Assembly (NCBI GenBank): GCA_002319915.1
Contig: DCFQ01000007.1
Location: 51,713 to 114,803, forward strand
From: Bacteroidales bacterium UBA1800
GTDB lineage: Bacteria > Bacteroidota > Bacteroidia > Bacteroidales > VadinHA17
Direction of reading: 5' to 3'
Length of the DNA: 63,091 bases
Positions 24,456 to 32,829 of this stretch are shown piece after piece; the first letter of the stretch is position 1; each line of letters begins with the position of its first letter. Below the pieces are notes generated by a model. It did not search any database. It was given only the letters and a program-made list of their open reading frames with translations, and had not been told where the DNA came from. The position numbers and the translations under genes were made by a program.

Positions 24456-27171
24456 CAAAATCGGGGATTGAAAGCAATCCGGATCTCAGGATGCTGAATG
24501 ATCCTTTCTCCCTTGTTTCAGTTGCAGGAACCACCAACCATTTGGGCCATGTGTACCTGCTGATGGTTGAGGTAACTGTTCCTCGGTAATACACCGACAA
24601 TCCTATTCCGTCGGATGTGGCGGTCGAAATAACATAGTTATAACCTCCGTCATAGGAGACTGCCCCGTCAATGACCTCCATCTGGGTGGGGTCCCTGAAG
24701 TAAAGGAGTGTCCAGGGTATCCTGACCCTGATCTTGTTGCCGCTCCAGGCAACAGCCGAACGCTGCCCGGACGTAAATGAAGCAGAATTTTCAGCCGGCA
24801 GCTTGCCGATCTCCTGGAACTGGTGACTGTGGCCGTCATTTATCCACTTCATGGTGATCCATGGCGCACCGTCGGTTATGGAACTTTTGAATTTCTGCAG
24901 GGCATGGTTGGCAAGATCAAACCTAGGGGTGAGCCCGTTCATATCGTATGCCTGGGTGACGTGGTACAGGGAGGTATCCTGTGAGAGTACCAGCGTCAGA
25001 AGGAACTCTGACCGGTTCTGCAGGGTCTTTCCGTTCGGCAGTTCCGATTCTCCAAGACCGGACAGGTAGGTGTCGAATGCGATCATCACGGTATCACCTG
25101 CCGCAAGAGTATTGCCGGTCTGGATATTGACGAAGAAACAGCTGTTGTCATTTGTTGCAGAGATGCCTGTAACGGGACCCCCCGGCTTATCGGTCTGGTA
25201 ATTCTCGAAAGGGAGCACATTTTTCTCCTCGAAGGAGACAAGTCCGAAATTCTGTTCCGGGGAGGTGAGGTTATGCCAGAGCTGCCGTGTGGGGATTACC
25301 GAATTGCCCGATACGATTCCATAGGCTTCAAGGTACGCAACTATCCAGGTGGGTTTGAACCATTCATCCATCCAGGAGAAGACAAAGCCGCCACCGCAAC
25401 CGGCATCAAGGATGTTATGCAGAAGCCTGACATCGATCTCTCCCTGCTGTACCTCGGAATACCCGCCGTGATTCATCTTGCTGAAAGACTGGTGGGCGCT
25501 TCCCCAGCTCGATGGAACGCCGTATTCGGCGATCAGCAGGGGCATATGGCTGTAGTGGTCCTTCAGGGCGGTAAGGTAACCGAGGTAGCTGTCGGGTCCC
25601 TCTGAATCGCTGAAGGCCCTGTATCCCGGATCCTCACTCACGAAGTTGGGGTAATAAGGATATGCATGATAACTCGCAAAAATACCGGGTTCAGGATCTT
25701 TTGGCACTATCTTCTCCAGATCGAACGATGCCTTGTCTTCATCGGTATATGTCTCGGTGGGATGGACCAGAGGGTCGAGGGTCGGCCAGCTCGAGAGGCT
25801 TACCGGACGCTTGCTCCCGTATTTCTGGTCCTCGTACGAGACAGTGAGATCGAGCATTTTTGTGACGAATACATCGGTAGCCTTACTTCCGGATATGGTG
25901 AAGCTGGTTCCTGAATAAGATGTGAGAGATTTATGCCCGGCATCGGTGGAATCCACTTCCTGGGGGCTTATTTCCCGGCCGAGGATCCAGCCGGCGGTCC
26001 ATCTGGAAAGGTCGCTTAGATATCTTCCGTAAGCTTTCCCGTACCGGAATGCGATATCCCCGTTCCCGTGCATGCAGTCAACGACATCATGCATCTCCTT
26101 CGTGAATGGCCCTACCCTGTTGATCAGGTCGTACGACGAGGGATCGCCTGCATCTTCCACCTCGTCGAGCCAGATCCCCTGGAAGAGGAACAACGGCTTG
26201 CCGGGATGGCGCTGGTTGTAATTTGCGAGCTTCTCATAAAAGACCGGGGGATGAAGGGTATAGACCCTTATGCAGTTAAATCCGGCATCGGCCATATCGT
26301 TGATCCACCGGGTGTATTGAGCCGGGCTGACGGCATATGATATCTCCCCGGGGAAATAGCCGGGAGGTGAGGAGCCCAGGTTCACCCCCTTGAGGATCAT
26401 CGGCCTGTATTCCGTCCCGGTGTGCATGGCAATATAGTCCCCGGAGGTCCTGAACGGGATTGCCTGCCTGAGGGTAAGCTCGAAGTCAACGACAGTATCG
26501 GCTGCAACCGTAATGTCGGTAAGGCGTATCGGGTAGTAGTTTTCGCATGTAACTGAGGTAATCACGGGGAACCGGATTTTCCCGCCTGTGGGTTGAACAA
26601 CCGGAGGCATCATGTCCGCCTCGAGCGCTGTCCCGGCGGAGTATGCCGAAAAGCCTGCAGCCTTGACCAGCTTCCCGGACCTGGTTTTCCCGTTGAATGT
26701 TATCGCATAGAAATAAAAGCCGTCGCGCTGGGGCGACCCCGATTGGTCACACCCGTCCCAGACTATGTGATAGCTTCCGGCATCGATCGAATCAAAGTAT
26801 GTATCGTAGACCTTCTGACCGGCAAAATTGTAAACCGCAAACCTTATATCTCCTGAAGCGTTGACAATGAACGGGATGTTGACTGACAGCGAGAACGGGT
26901 TCGGATATGCCATCCCTACTTCAATATCGCCTGAAGCCAGTTCGTAAATCCCGGAGATCCTGAGCGAGTAGCTGCCGTCTGATGCGGTCAGAGCACTGAA
27001 CTCCCTCGCGCCGGCAGTCATCGACACCCTGGCATTCGGTACCATGGCGCCATTCATGTCCGTGACCGTTCCGGTGATCTTGATGTCGCTGGGATATAGA
27101 GAGGGCAGGAAGAACAAAAGGAACAGCAAAGCCACAGGAGCTCTGGGGGATGTTATTATTACGGGAGCCAT
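24448..27171 (-). CDS. Secreted multidomain GH-A-type glycosidase
   Basis: 907 residues. Order: signal peptide (1-27), carboxypeptidase-regulatory-like beta domain (30-80), FlgD-like Ig domain (85-170, with YPNPF, GQKVYD and WDG motifs), a linker, a TIM-barrel glycosidase domain (about 250-650), and a C-terminal beta-rich domain (about 680-905) resembling a carbohydrate-binding module. Likely catalytic residues of clan GH-A are Glu400 in ILGREIS and Glu549 in IAEYGVP. Not assignable to one GH family by eye. Its 3' end overlaps that of the GT2 synthase gene. A hydrolase beside a synthase is usual in exopolysaccharide loci, so it may trim or release the same polymer (inferred). Confidence 0.78.
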   Translation of the reverse strand: MAPVIITSPRAPVALLFLLFFLPSLYPSDIKITGTVTDMNGAMVPNARVSMTAGAREFSALTASDGSYSLRISGIYELASGDIEVGMAYPNPFSLSVNIPFIVNASGDIRFAVYNFAGQKVYDTYFDSIDAGSYHIVWDGCDQSGSPQRDGFYFYAITFNGKTRSGKLVKAAGFSAYSAGTALEADMMPPVVQPTGGKIRFPVITSVTCENYYPIRLTDITVAADTVVDFELTLRQAIPFRTSGDYIAMHTGTEYRPMILKGVNLGSSPPGYFPGEISYAVSPAQYTRWINDMADAGFNCIRVYTLHPPVFYEKLANYNQRHPGKPLFLFQGIWLDEVEDAGDPSSYDLINRVGPFTKEMHDVVDCMHGNGDIAFRYGKAYGRYLSDLSRWTAGWILGREISPQEVDSTDAGHKSLTSYSGTSFTISGSKATDVFVTKMLDLTVSYEDQKYGSKRPVSLSSWPTLDPLVHPTETYTDEDKASFDLEKIVPKDPEPGIFASYHAYPYYPNFVSEDPGYRAFSDSEGPDSYLGYLTALKDHYSHMPLLIAEYGVPSSWGSAHQSFSKMNHGGYSEVQQGEIDVRLLHNILDAGCGGGFVFSWMDEWFKPTWIVAYLEAYGIVSGNSVIPTRQLWHNLTSPEQNFGLVSFEEKNVLPFENYQTDKPGGPVTGISATNDNSCFFVNIQTGNTLAAGDTVMIAFDTYLSGLGESELPNGKTLQNRSEFLLTLVLSQDTSLYHVTQAYDMNGLTPRFDLANHALQKFKSSITDGAPWITMKWINDGHSHQFQEIGKLPAENSASFTSGQRSAVAWSGNKIRVRIPWTLLYFRDPTQMEVIDGAVSYDGGYNYVISTATSDGIGLSVYYRGTVTSTISRYTWPKWLVVPATETREKGSFSILRSGLLSIPDFAN

Positions 27172-27203
27172 ATCGGGGTTGAGGAGCTAGGGTTTATTCG
27201 AAT

Positions 27204-27211
27204 CAAATTTA
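27204..27211 (-). promoter_or_regulatory. -7 element for the GH-A glycosidase gene
   Basis: Reverse-strand TAAATTTG (CAAATTTA on the plus strand) matches TAnnTTTG and lies 32 bases ahead of the start codon at 27171. No -33 partner was clear. Confidence 0.35.
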
Positions 27212-27267
27212 ACAAAAAGATACATTAATTTGTATTTTTACCTTATCCAACAGAATTCCGTTAGCTT

Positions 27268-27759
27268 GTGAACACTGAGATATCATACAGGAACATCAGG
27301 CCGGATGACGACAGGGAACTGGCCGGCCTCATCCGTGCTGTATTCCGGGAGTTTAAGATTGACAAGCCCGGCACTGTCTATTTCGATCCTACAACCGACC
27401 ATCTGTTTGAACTTTTCCGGACCAAAGGATCGGTTTACTGGATCGCAGAAGCTGATGGCAGGATGGCCGGCGGATGCGGGATCTTCCCGACGCCCGGATT
27501 GCCTGAGGGATTCGCTGAACTGGTGAAATTCTACCTGCTGCCTGAGTGGAGAGGGAAGGGGATCGGACGGACCCTGATGGATAAATGCTTCATTTCGGCG
27601 AAAGATATGGGATATTCACATATCTACCTCGAGTCGCTTCCTGAGCTCGAAAAGGCGGTTTCAATGTATATTAAGTCGGGATTCGCTTTTATCGATCATT
27701 CCCTCGGGGAATCCGGCCACTTCGGATGCAACATCTGGATGGTGAAAGACCTTGCCTGA
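27268..27759 (+). CDS. GNAT-family N-acetyltransferase
   Basis: 163-residue cytoplasmic acetyltransferase. The acetyl-CoA site is FYLLPEWRGKGIGRTLMDKC (R-x-x-G-x-G), followed by the beta-strand YSHIYLESLPELEKAVSMYIKSGF typical of GNAT motif B. Starts at a GTG (27268); the first internal ATG would cut into the fold. Acceptor substrate unknown. It stands alone and is convergent with the TonB receptor gene. Confidence 0.87.
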   Translation: MNTEISYRNIRPDDDRELAGLIRAVFREFKIDKPGTVYFDPTTDHLFELFRTKGSVYWIAEADGRMAGGCGIFPTPGLPEGFAELVKFYLLPEWRGKGIGRTLMDKCFISAKDMGYSHIYLESLPELEKAVSMYIKSGFAFIDHSLGESGHFGCNIWMVKDLA

Positions 27760-27777
27760 AACCTTCTTCCTACATGA

Positions 27778-27817
27778 CCTCTGTATCTCCTCCGTGATCT
27801 CTGTGAAATAGTTTTTT
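27778..27817. repeat. CTCTGTG-type intergenic repeat
   Basis: Between two convergent genes lie near-tandem units CCTCTGTATCT, CCTCCGTGATCT and CTGTGAAAT, then a T run. This resembles a degenerate intergenic repeat seen in many Bacteroidota; it may act as a terminator region. Only general knowledge supports the family link. Confidence 0.35.
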
Positions 27818-30593
27818 ACAGATCCGTCGAAGCATTTCCCCGGATCCGGAAACTATATGTCACCATAATTATCGGTTTTCCGAAGATCGACATCTGGTAA
27901 CCCTTCACCGCCCCATCCTCGACCTTGAAAAACACCGAATAGGGATTCTTCCGCCCGAGGGCATTGTAAACAGTAAATGTTAGTGATGAATGGTTGAGTT
28001 TCCTGGCCCTGAGATTACCGATCAGGGTTGCTGAAAAATCAAGCCTCATATAATCGGGAATCCGGAATTCATTCCTGTCGGAATAGAAAATATGGCTCCC
28101 GTTGTCGAAGTTGTAATACGCCACCGGGTATGTGATGGGCCGGCCGGTGTTATAGATGAGGTTGGAGGTGACATTCAGCCTCCTGATGATCTTGAGGCTT
28201 GCGACTACCTTGACATCATGCGGCTTATCGAAATTTGCAGGAAAATAATTTCCGCCGTTGATCCTCTCTTCCGAGAAGGTCCCGTCAAACTTGAGAAGCG
28301 ACCTCGAATAGGTATAGCTTACCCATCCCGTAAGCTTCCCGGTGTTCTTCCTCACCATGAGCTCGACCCCGTAAGCTTTTCCCCTGCCGCTGAGGATGTC
28401 CGTCTCAAGATGTTCATTCATCAGGAGCTGGGCGCCGCTCTTATAATCAATAATGTTCTTGAGATTCTTGTAGTATGCCTCCAGCGACAGATCCAGCGCC
28501 ATCGAGCTGAAGTTCTTATATACTCCTACCGAGAACTGGTCCCCGCGCTGCGGCTTTATATAATAGTCCGAAAGTTTCCACACATCGGTGGGTGAGACCG
28601 ATGTGGTGTTTGAGATCATGTTAAGGTACTGGTAATTACGCTGGATCCCTGCCTTGACGGAAAGATCCATAGTGACCATGAACCTGACCGATGTCCGGAA
28701 TTCGAAGCCTGGATAGACCTGCAGTATCTTGCCGTTCCTGTAAGTGACCGTATCGGTGATATTATCGACCGAACGGGTGGCTCCGGTGCTATACAGGTAC
28801 CGGGTCTTCGGCCCGAGCGACGTGAACAGGGTCCCTCTCAACCCCCCTGAAAACAGCAGCCTGGGGGATATCTCGATCTCATCGCTGATATATAATGAGG
28901 GTTCGATGGCCTGTTCCTTCTCAAGCGTCTTTGCCGGTGTTTCTGAAAGCACCCCGATCGGGACCTGTGTACCCGGGTGAAGGGAATATTTTGTTGCATC
29001 AAGCCCGAAATCGACCTTGTGCCTGTCATTCGGAAGGTACGTGAAATCAGCCCTGAGAATCGTCTGGTCAAAATTATACCTGAGACTGTTACTGGTAGCC
29101 GGATCATCGTACGATTTCAGCTGATACTTGTAATTGCTGATGATACCCGCAACAGTCACAAACAGCTTCGTGCTGAATGAATGATAGTATTTAAGGGAGG
29201 AAGAGAAGTTGGAATAATTAAGCCCGAATTCCTTGTAATAATCGAAATTGTCGTTGCTCGTGTACCCGGATATCGAAATACTGTTCTTCTTGTTGAGGTT
29301 AAAGACCAGCATTCCTTCCAGGTCATAGAATCCTGCCGTGCTTTTCTGAAGCTTTGCATCCTTCAGCTTTCCCAGTAGCCAGTCTGAATAAGTCGTGCGG
29401 GAGCTTATGATGAATGAGCTGCTTTTCTTGAACAGGGGCCCCTCGACCATCAGCCTTCCCGCAAAAGGGCTGACGCCTCCGCTGACATTTACTTTCTCCC
29501 TGCTCCCTTCCTTGAGGGTGATATCCATTACCGAGGAGATCCTGCCTCCATACCTGGCAGGGATTCCGCTTTTATACAGCGTTACGTTCTCTATGATGTC
29601 GGAGTTGAAAGCTGAAAAGAACCCGAAAAAGTGCGACGGGTTGATAATGGGAGCACCGTCAAAAAGGATCATATTCTGGTCGGTGCTTCCTCCCCTGATG
29701 TTGAACCCTCCCGAAGCCTCCCCGACTGTCTGGACGCCCGGAAGGAGAAGTGAGCTCTTGATTAGGTCGGCTTCGCCCATCCCGAGAGGCATCTGCTTCA
29801 GCATTTTCACGCTTATCCTCTCAATTCCCATCCTCACGTTCCTGGTGTCATTTTCCTTGTCAGCCGATATTGTGACCTCGCTAAGCTGGCTGGTGTTCTC
29901 GGTCATGCCGACATCGAGGACGCCGGCAGAATAAATTATGATATTCCTCCTGACAGTATTCATCCCGATCATCCTGTACTCGACCTGGTACTGGCCCTTC
30001 GGCAACCCGAGCGAGTAAAAGCCTGACTTGTTCGAGACGGCTCCAGCCTTCAGCTTATCGACATAAACAACACACCCGTTGACAGGCTCTCCAGTGGCCA
30101 GATTAATAATGGTGCCTGTCAGGGCTGCTGTTCCCCCTTTCACAAGGGAAGACGGATTGCCGATCCTGAACACTTTCAGCTCGTCGTTGACCGATGACTT
30201 CTCTGCCGCTGCGGAGGCACCCGTATATTTTACCGTATCGGCTGACGAGGTCTTGTACCTCAGGTAATTAACGTAGTCCTCGCTGAAATTTGTCTTTACA
30301 AACCCCTTTGTTATAATGAGCTTGTTGTTGTCGGAGACAAAAAATGAAAAGCCGGTATTTTGCAGTGACTTCCTGAAGATATCGTCCACTGATTTTTCGC
30401 CCGGCCCCACCTTCAGCAAAAGGGTATCGACCCATTGGCGCGAATAATAGATCCTGACCGGAATGACCTTCTCGATGGTATCTGCAAGATCCCCGAAGAG
30501 GATCTTCTCGAATTGAAGCGACAATTTATTTTCCTGAGCGTGAAGATCCCCGATTAGGAAAAGAAGAAATATTACCGGCGCAAGCTTTTTCAT
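27816..30593 (-). CDS. TonB-dependent receptor with STN domain
   Basis: 925-residue outer-membrane receptor. Order: signal peptide (1-19), STN secretin/TonB short N-terminal domain (about 25-95), a carboxypeptidase-regulatory-like domain (about 155-235; TGTIINLATGEPVNGCVVYVDK), plug domain (about 255-370; GGFNIRGGSTDQNMILFDGAPIINPSHFFGFFSAF), then the 22-strand barrel ending in the aromatic strand IMVTYSFRI. It imports a large substrate using TonB energy. STN domains usually contact an anti-sigma factor, but none is encoded nearby. It starts 1 base after the stop of the 264-residue partner gene. Not of the SusC type. Confidence 0.92.
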   Translation of the reverse strand: MKKLAPVIFLLFLIGDLHAQENKLSLQFEKILFGDLADTIEKVIPVRIYYSRQWVDTLLLKVGPGEKSVDDIFRKSLQNTGFSFFVSDNNKLIITKGFVKTNFSEDYVNYLRYKTSSADTVKYTGASAAAEKSSVNDELKVFRIGNPSSLVKGGTAALTGTIINLATGEPVNGCVVYVDKLKAGAVSNKSGFYSLGLPKGQYQVEYRMIGMNTVRRNIIIYSAGVLDVGMTENTSQLSEVTISADKENDTRNVRMGIERISVKMLKQMPLGMGEADLIKSSLLLPGVQTVGEASGGFNIRGGSTDQNMILFDGAPIINPSHFFGFFSAFNSDIIENVTLYKSGIPARYGGRISSVMDITLKEGSREKVNVSGGVSPFAGRLMVEGPLFKKSSSFIISSRTTYSDWLLGKLKDAKLQKSTAGFYDLEGMLVFNLNKKNSISISGYTSNDNFDYYKEFGLNYSNFSSSLKYYHSFSTKLFVTVAGIISNYKYQLKSYDDPATSNSLRYNFDQTILRADFTYLPNDRHKVDFGLDATKYSLHPGTQVPIGVLSETPAKTLEKEQAIEPSLYISDEIEISPRLLFSGGLRGTLFTSLGPKTRYLYSTGATRSVDNITDTVTYRNGKILQVYPGFEFRTSVRFMVTMDLSVKAGIQRNYQYLNMISNTTSVSPTDVWKLSDYYIKPQRGDQFSVGVYKNFSSMALDLSLEAYYKNLKNIIDYKSGAQLLMNEHLETDILSGRGKAYGVELMVRKNTGKLTGWVSYTYSRSLLKFDGTFSEERINGGNYFPANFDKPHDVKVVASLKIIRRLNVTSNLIYNTGRPITYPVAYYNFDNGSHIFYSDRNEFRIPDYMRLDFSATLIGNLRARKLNHSSLTFTVYNALGRKNPYSVFFKVEDGAVKGYQMSIFGKPIIMVTYSFRIRGNASTDL

Positions 30594-30594
30594 C

Positions 30595-31389
30595 TCAGTT
30601 CTTGTCTTGTTTCGTCAGCGAATCGTAGTATTCCAGGATAGCTGCAACTTCCGTCTTATCGGCTTTCCTGAACCTGATCTTCCTGTCCTGGATAAAGCTT
30701 TTGACCTCCCGCGACCTGTTGCCGAACAACGACAGGAAATCCCTGAGGCTGGTCACTTTCCTGAACTCATTCCGGGCAAGTATATATTTGACATCCACAT
30801 ACTTGTACTCATCAATTGCATCTTTCTGATAGATCATCCCGCGGTGTTTTAGCAGGAATTCGGAAGGCCCCTCGTAGGCTACGTCATAATAACCGTCGCC
30901 GGGTAAGCCGGGGGCTGCCGTCTTTGCCCTGAGGTATCTGAATTTATAGCTTTGCCTGTTAAAGATGAAGTCAAAACCCTCAATGAGGTCTTTGTTGAGC
31001 GCCACCCTGGGCAGCTCGGAATGAAACATCCTGATTGTATCGGTAAAAACGGCCTCATCGGTATAAGTATCGTACTGAAGCGATATATCATGATAGATCC
31101 GCCCGTTAAAATAGAGTGTCGATACTAATGGTGTCCCTGAGAACATGAAGGGTGAGGTCTTGCTCCTGTAAAAATACGGCACGAACTCCCTGCCGTTTAC
31201 GAACTCATATTGATGTGAAACCGAAGCCAGGTAAACATTCCTGATGTCAGCATCGCTCACAGGGTCGCTTTTGACTTTTTCACCCGGCCCGTTCGCCGGT
31301 ATGACAGGCAGATGCGACCGGCTGATAATCTGTGCGGCAAGGTTGCATTCAATAAGCAGAAATAGTATCGGAAGAATGAAAAAACGCAT
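30595..31389 (-). CDS. Secreted protein of unknown function, TonB-receptor partner
   Basis: 264 residues with a signal peptide (MRFFILPILFLLIECNLAAQ). Not recognised. The middle has beta-rich segments (YFNGRIYHDISLQYDTYTDEAVFT, YYDVAYEGPSEFLLKHRGMIYQKDAIDEYKYVD) and the C-terminus is strongly basic and helical (EVKSFIQDRKIRFRKADKTEVAAILEYYDSL). It lies one base upstream of the TonB receptor on the same strand, so the two are surely one transcript; a periplasmic or surface partner role is likely but inferred. Confidence 0.75.
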   Translation of the reverse strand: MRFFILPILFLLIECNLAAQIISRSHLPVIPANGPGEKVKSDPVSDADIRNVYLASVSHQYEFVNGREFVPYFYRSKTSPFMFSGTPLVSTLYFNGRIYHDISLQYDTYTDEAVFTDTIRMFHSELPRVALNKDLIEGFDFIFNRQSYKFRYLRAKTAAPGLPGDGYYDVAYEGPSEFLLKHRGMIYQKDAIDEYKYVDVKYILARNEFRKVTSLRDFLSLFGNRSREVKSFIQDRKIRFRKADKTEVAAILEYYDSLTKQDKN

Positions 31390-31511
31390 TACTCAGGCTG
31401 ATGTGAATTTGGATTGCCGAATTAACAAAATATTTTACAACCCCGAGCATTTTTTTTTACATTATTTATCGAAAGGGGATGAATTTGTAAACAGGTTTTT
31501 CTGAATTATGC

Positions 31512-31519
31512 TATTTTTG
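31512..31519 (+). promoter_or_regulatory. -7 element for the DUF4249 gene
   Basis: TATTTTTG matches TAnnTTTG, 52 bases before the ATG at 31571. TTTG at 31484-31487 is a possible -33, although the 24-base spacing is long. Confidence 0.4.
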
Positions 31520-31570
31520 CCTTCCTGTTAATTTGCTTCCCGGGGTGGAAATAATAAAATTTTGCGGGTT

Positions 31571-32824
31571 ATGTTGAAGGTTGTCCAGAGGTGTCCGGTT
31601 TACCTGCTATTGGTGGTTGTGCTGTTCGTGGCTGTATTCACTACGACATGTATCGATCCTTTCACTCCTCACCTTCAAAGCTACCAAAAGCTTCTGGTGG
31701 TCGAGGGGCTTGTCACTGATGAGAACACCCCGTGTGAGGTAAGGCTGACAAGGACATATCCTTCAATTGACTCCATTCCCGAAGTTATTGACGACGCACT
31801 GGTCTATCTGACCGACGGCGAAGGCAATATGATAAATCTTGGTTCTACCGGCAACGGGATCTACCGGACCGGCGACAGCCAGTTCAGGGGAACCCCCGGA
31901 AGCACCTATATCCTCCATATCCAGACCCCTGACGGGAAACAGTATGAGTCGGAACCCTGTGTAATGACACCGGTGGCGGATATCGATTCGGTTCACATTG
32001 CAAGGGATGAAGTTGTCGACAACATTTATAACAGGACACTTGAGGGTATCAGGATCTTTATCGACACCGGAGAACCCCCGGAGGGTACCCGTTATTTCAG
32101 GTGGGAATATGATGAGACCTGGAAGTTTAAGCTGCCCTACCCGCAGGCGTACAACTATATAAATGACACAACCATACTAAAGCTGGATAAGATCAAGGAA
32201 TATTGCTGGCGGTCAAATAAATCGACTGACATAGAGATAGCTTCGGCAGGCAGCTCATCCGGGGACGCGATCCTCAATCAGCCCGTGCTTTTTATTTCCT
32301 CCGACCAGTCTGACAGGCTGAGCATCGAATACAGCCTCCTGATCAGGCAGTTTTCACTGTCGGAAAAGGAATTTGATTTCTGGAACAACCTTAAGTCGGT
32401 GAACGAGTCGGGTGGCAACATTTTTGACAAGCAGCCATACTCGGTAATAAGCAATATTTATAATATTGAAGATCAGAATGAGAAAGTTCTCGGGTACTTC
32501 AGGGTTTCGGCTGTAAAGACCAGGAGGATCTTCATTGTTCCGAATGACCTGCTCGGAATGGACCTGCCTTACTTTAAGTACAAATGCGATGAGTATTCAG
32601 TTTCACCTGAGACATATGTCCGGCCGGGTTCCTGGTCAAAACCTCCCACATGGGACGAGATCTATGAGATGTTCATGCACGACGGTGGATTCCAATTCGT
32701 TAAGCCCATTTACAATGATACGACAGAGGAGCTTGTCAGGGTCGTTTTTGCCAGGAAAGAATGCTCCGATTGCGAACTGAACGGAACTGTTACCAGACCT
32801 GGCTTCTGGGTCGACATTCCCTGA
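31571..32824 (+). CDS. DUF4249 lipoprotein
   Basis: 417 residues from the ATG at 31571 (a TTG at 31562 is less likely). A hydrophobic N-terminus ends in the lipobox-like VFTTTC, so it is membrane anchored. The body (YQKLLVVEGLVTDENTPCEVRLTRTYP, DDALVYLTDGEGN, GTPGSTYILHIQTPDGKQYES) is typical of DUF4249, which in Bacteroidota is usually encoded with a TonB-dependent receptor. Here it is divergent from the receptor pair at 27816-31389 and precedes an MG2-like gene by 5 bases. Role probably substrate capture at the surface (inferred). Confidence 0.84.
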   Translation: MLKVVQRCPVYLLLVVVLFVAVFTTTCIDPFTPHLQSYQKLLVVEGLVTDENTPCEVRLTRTYPSIDSIPEVIDDALVYLTDGEGNMINLGSTGNGIYRTGDSQFRGTPGSTYILHIQTPDGKQYESEPCVMTPVADIDSVHIARDEVVDNIYNRTLEGIRIFIDTGEPPEGTRYFRWEYDETWKFKLPYPQAYNYINDTTILKLDKIKEYCWRSNKSTDIEIASAGSSSGDAILNQPVLFISSDQSDRLSIEYSLLIRQFSLSEKEFDFWNNLKSVNESGGNIFDKQPYSVISNIYNIEDQNEKVLGYFRVSAVKTRRIFIVPNDLLGMDLPYFKYKCDEYSVSPETYVRPGSWSKPPTWDEIYEMFMHDGGFQFVKPIYNDTTEELVRVVFARKECSDCELNGTVTRPGFWVDIP

Positions 32825-32829
32825 TCGAA

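Noticed and set aside
32761..32829. Upstream extension of the MG2-like gene
   Set aside because: It lies in the DUF4249 gene, and the extension would bury the signal peptide that begins at the ATG at 32830 or 32836.
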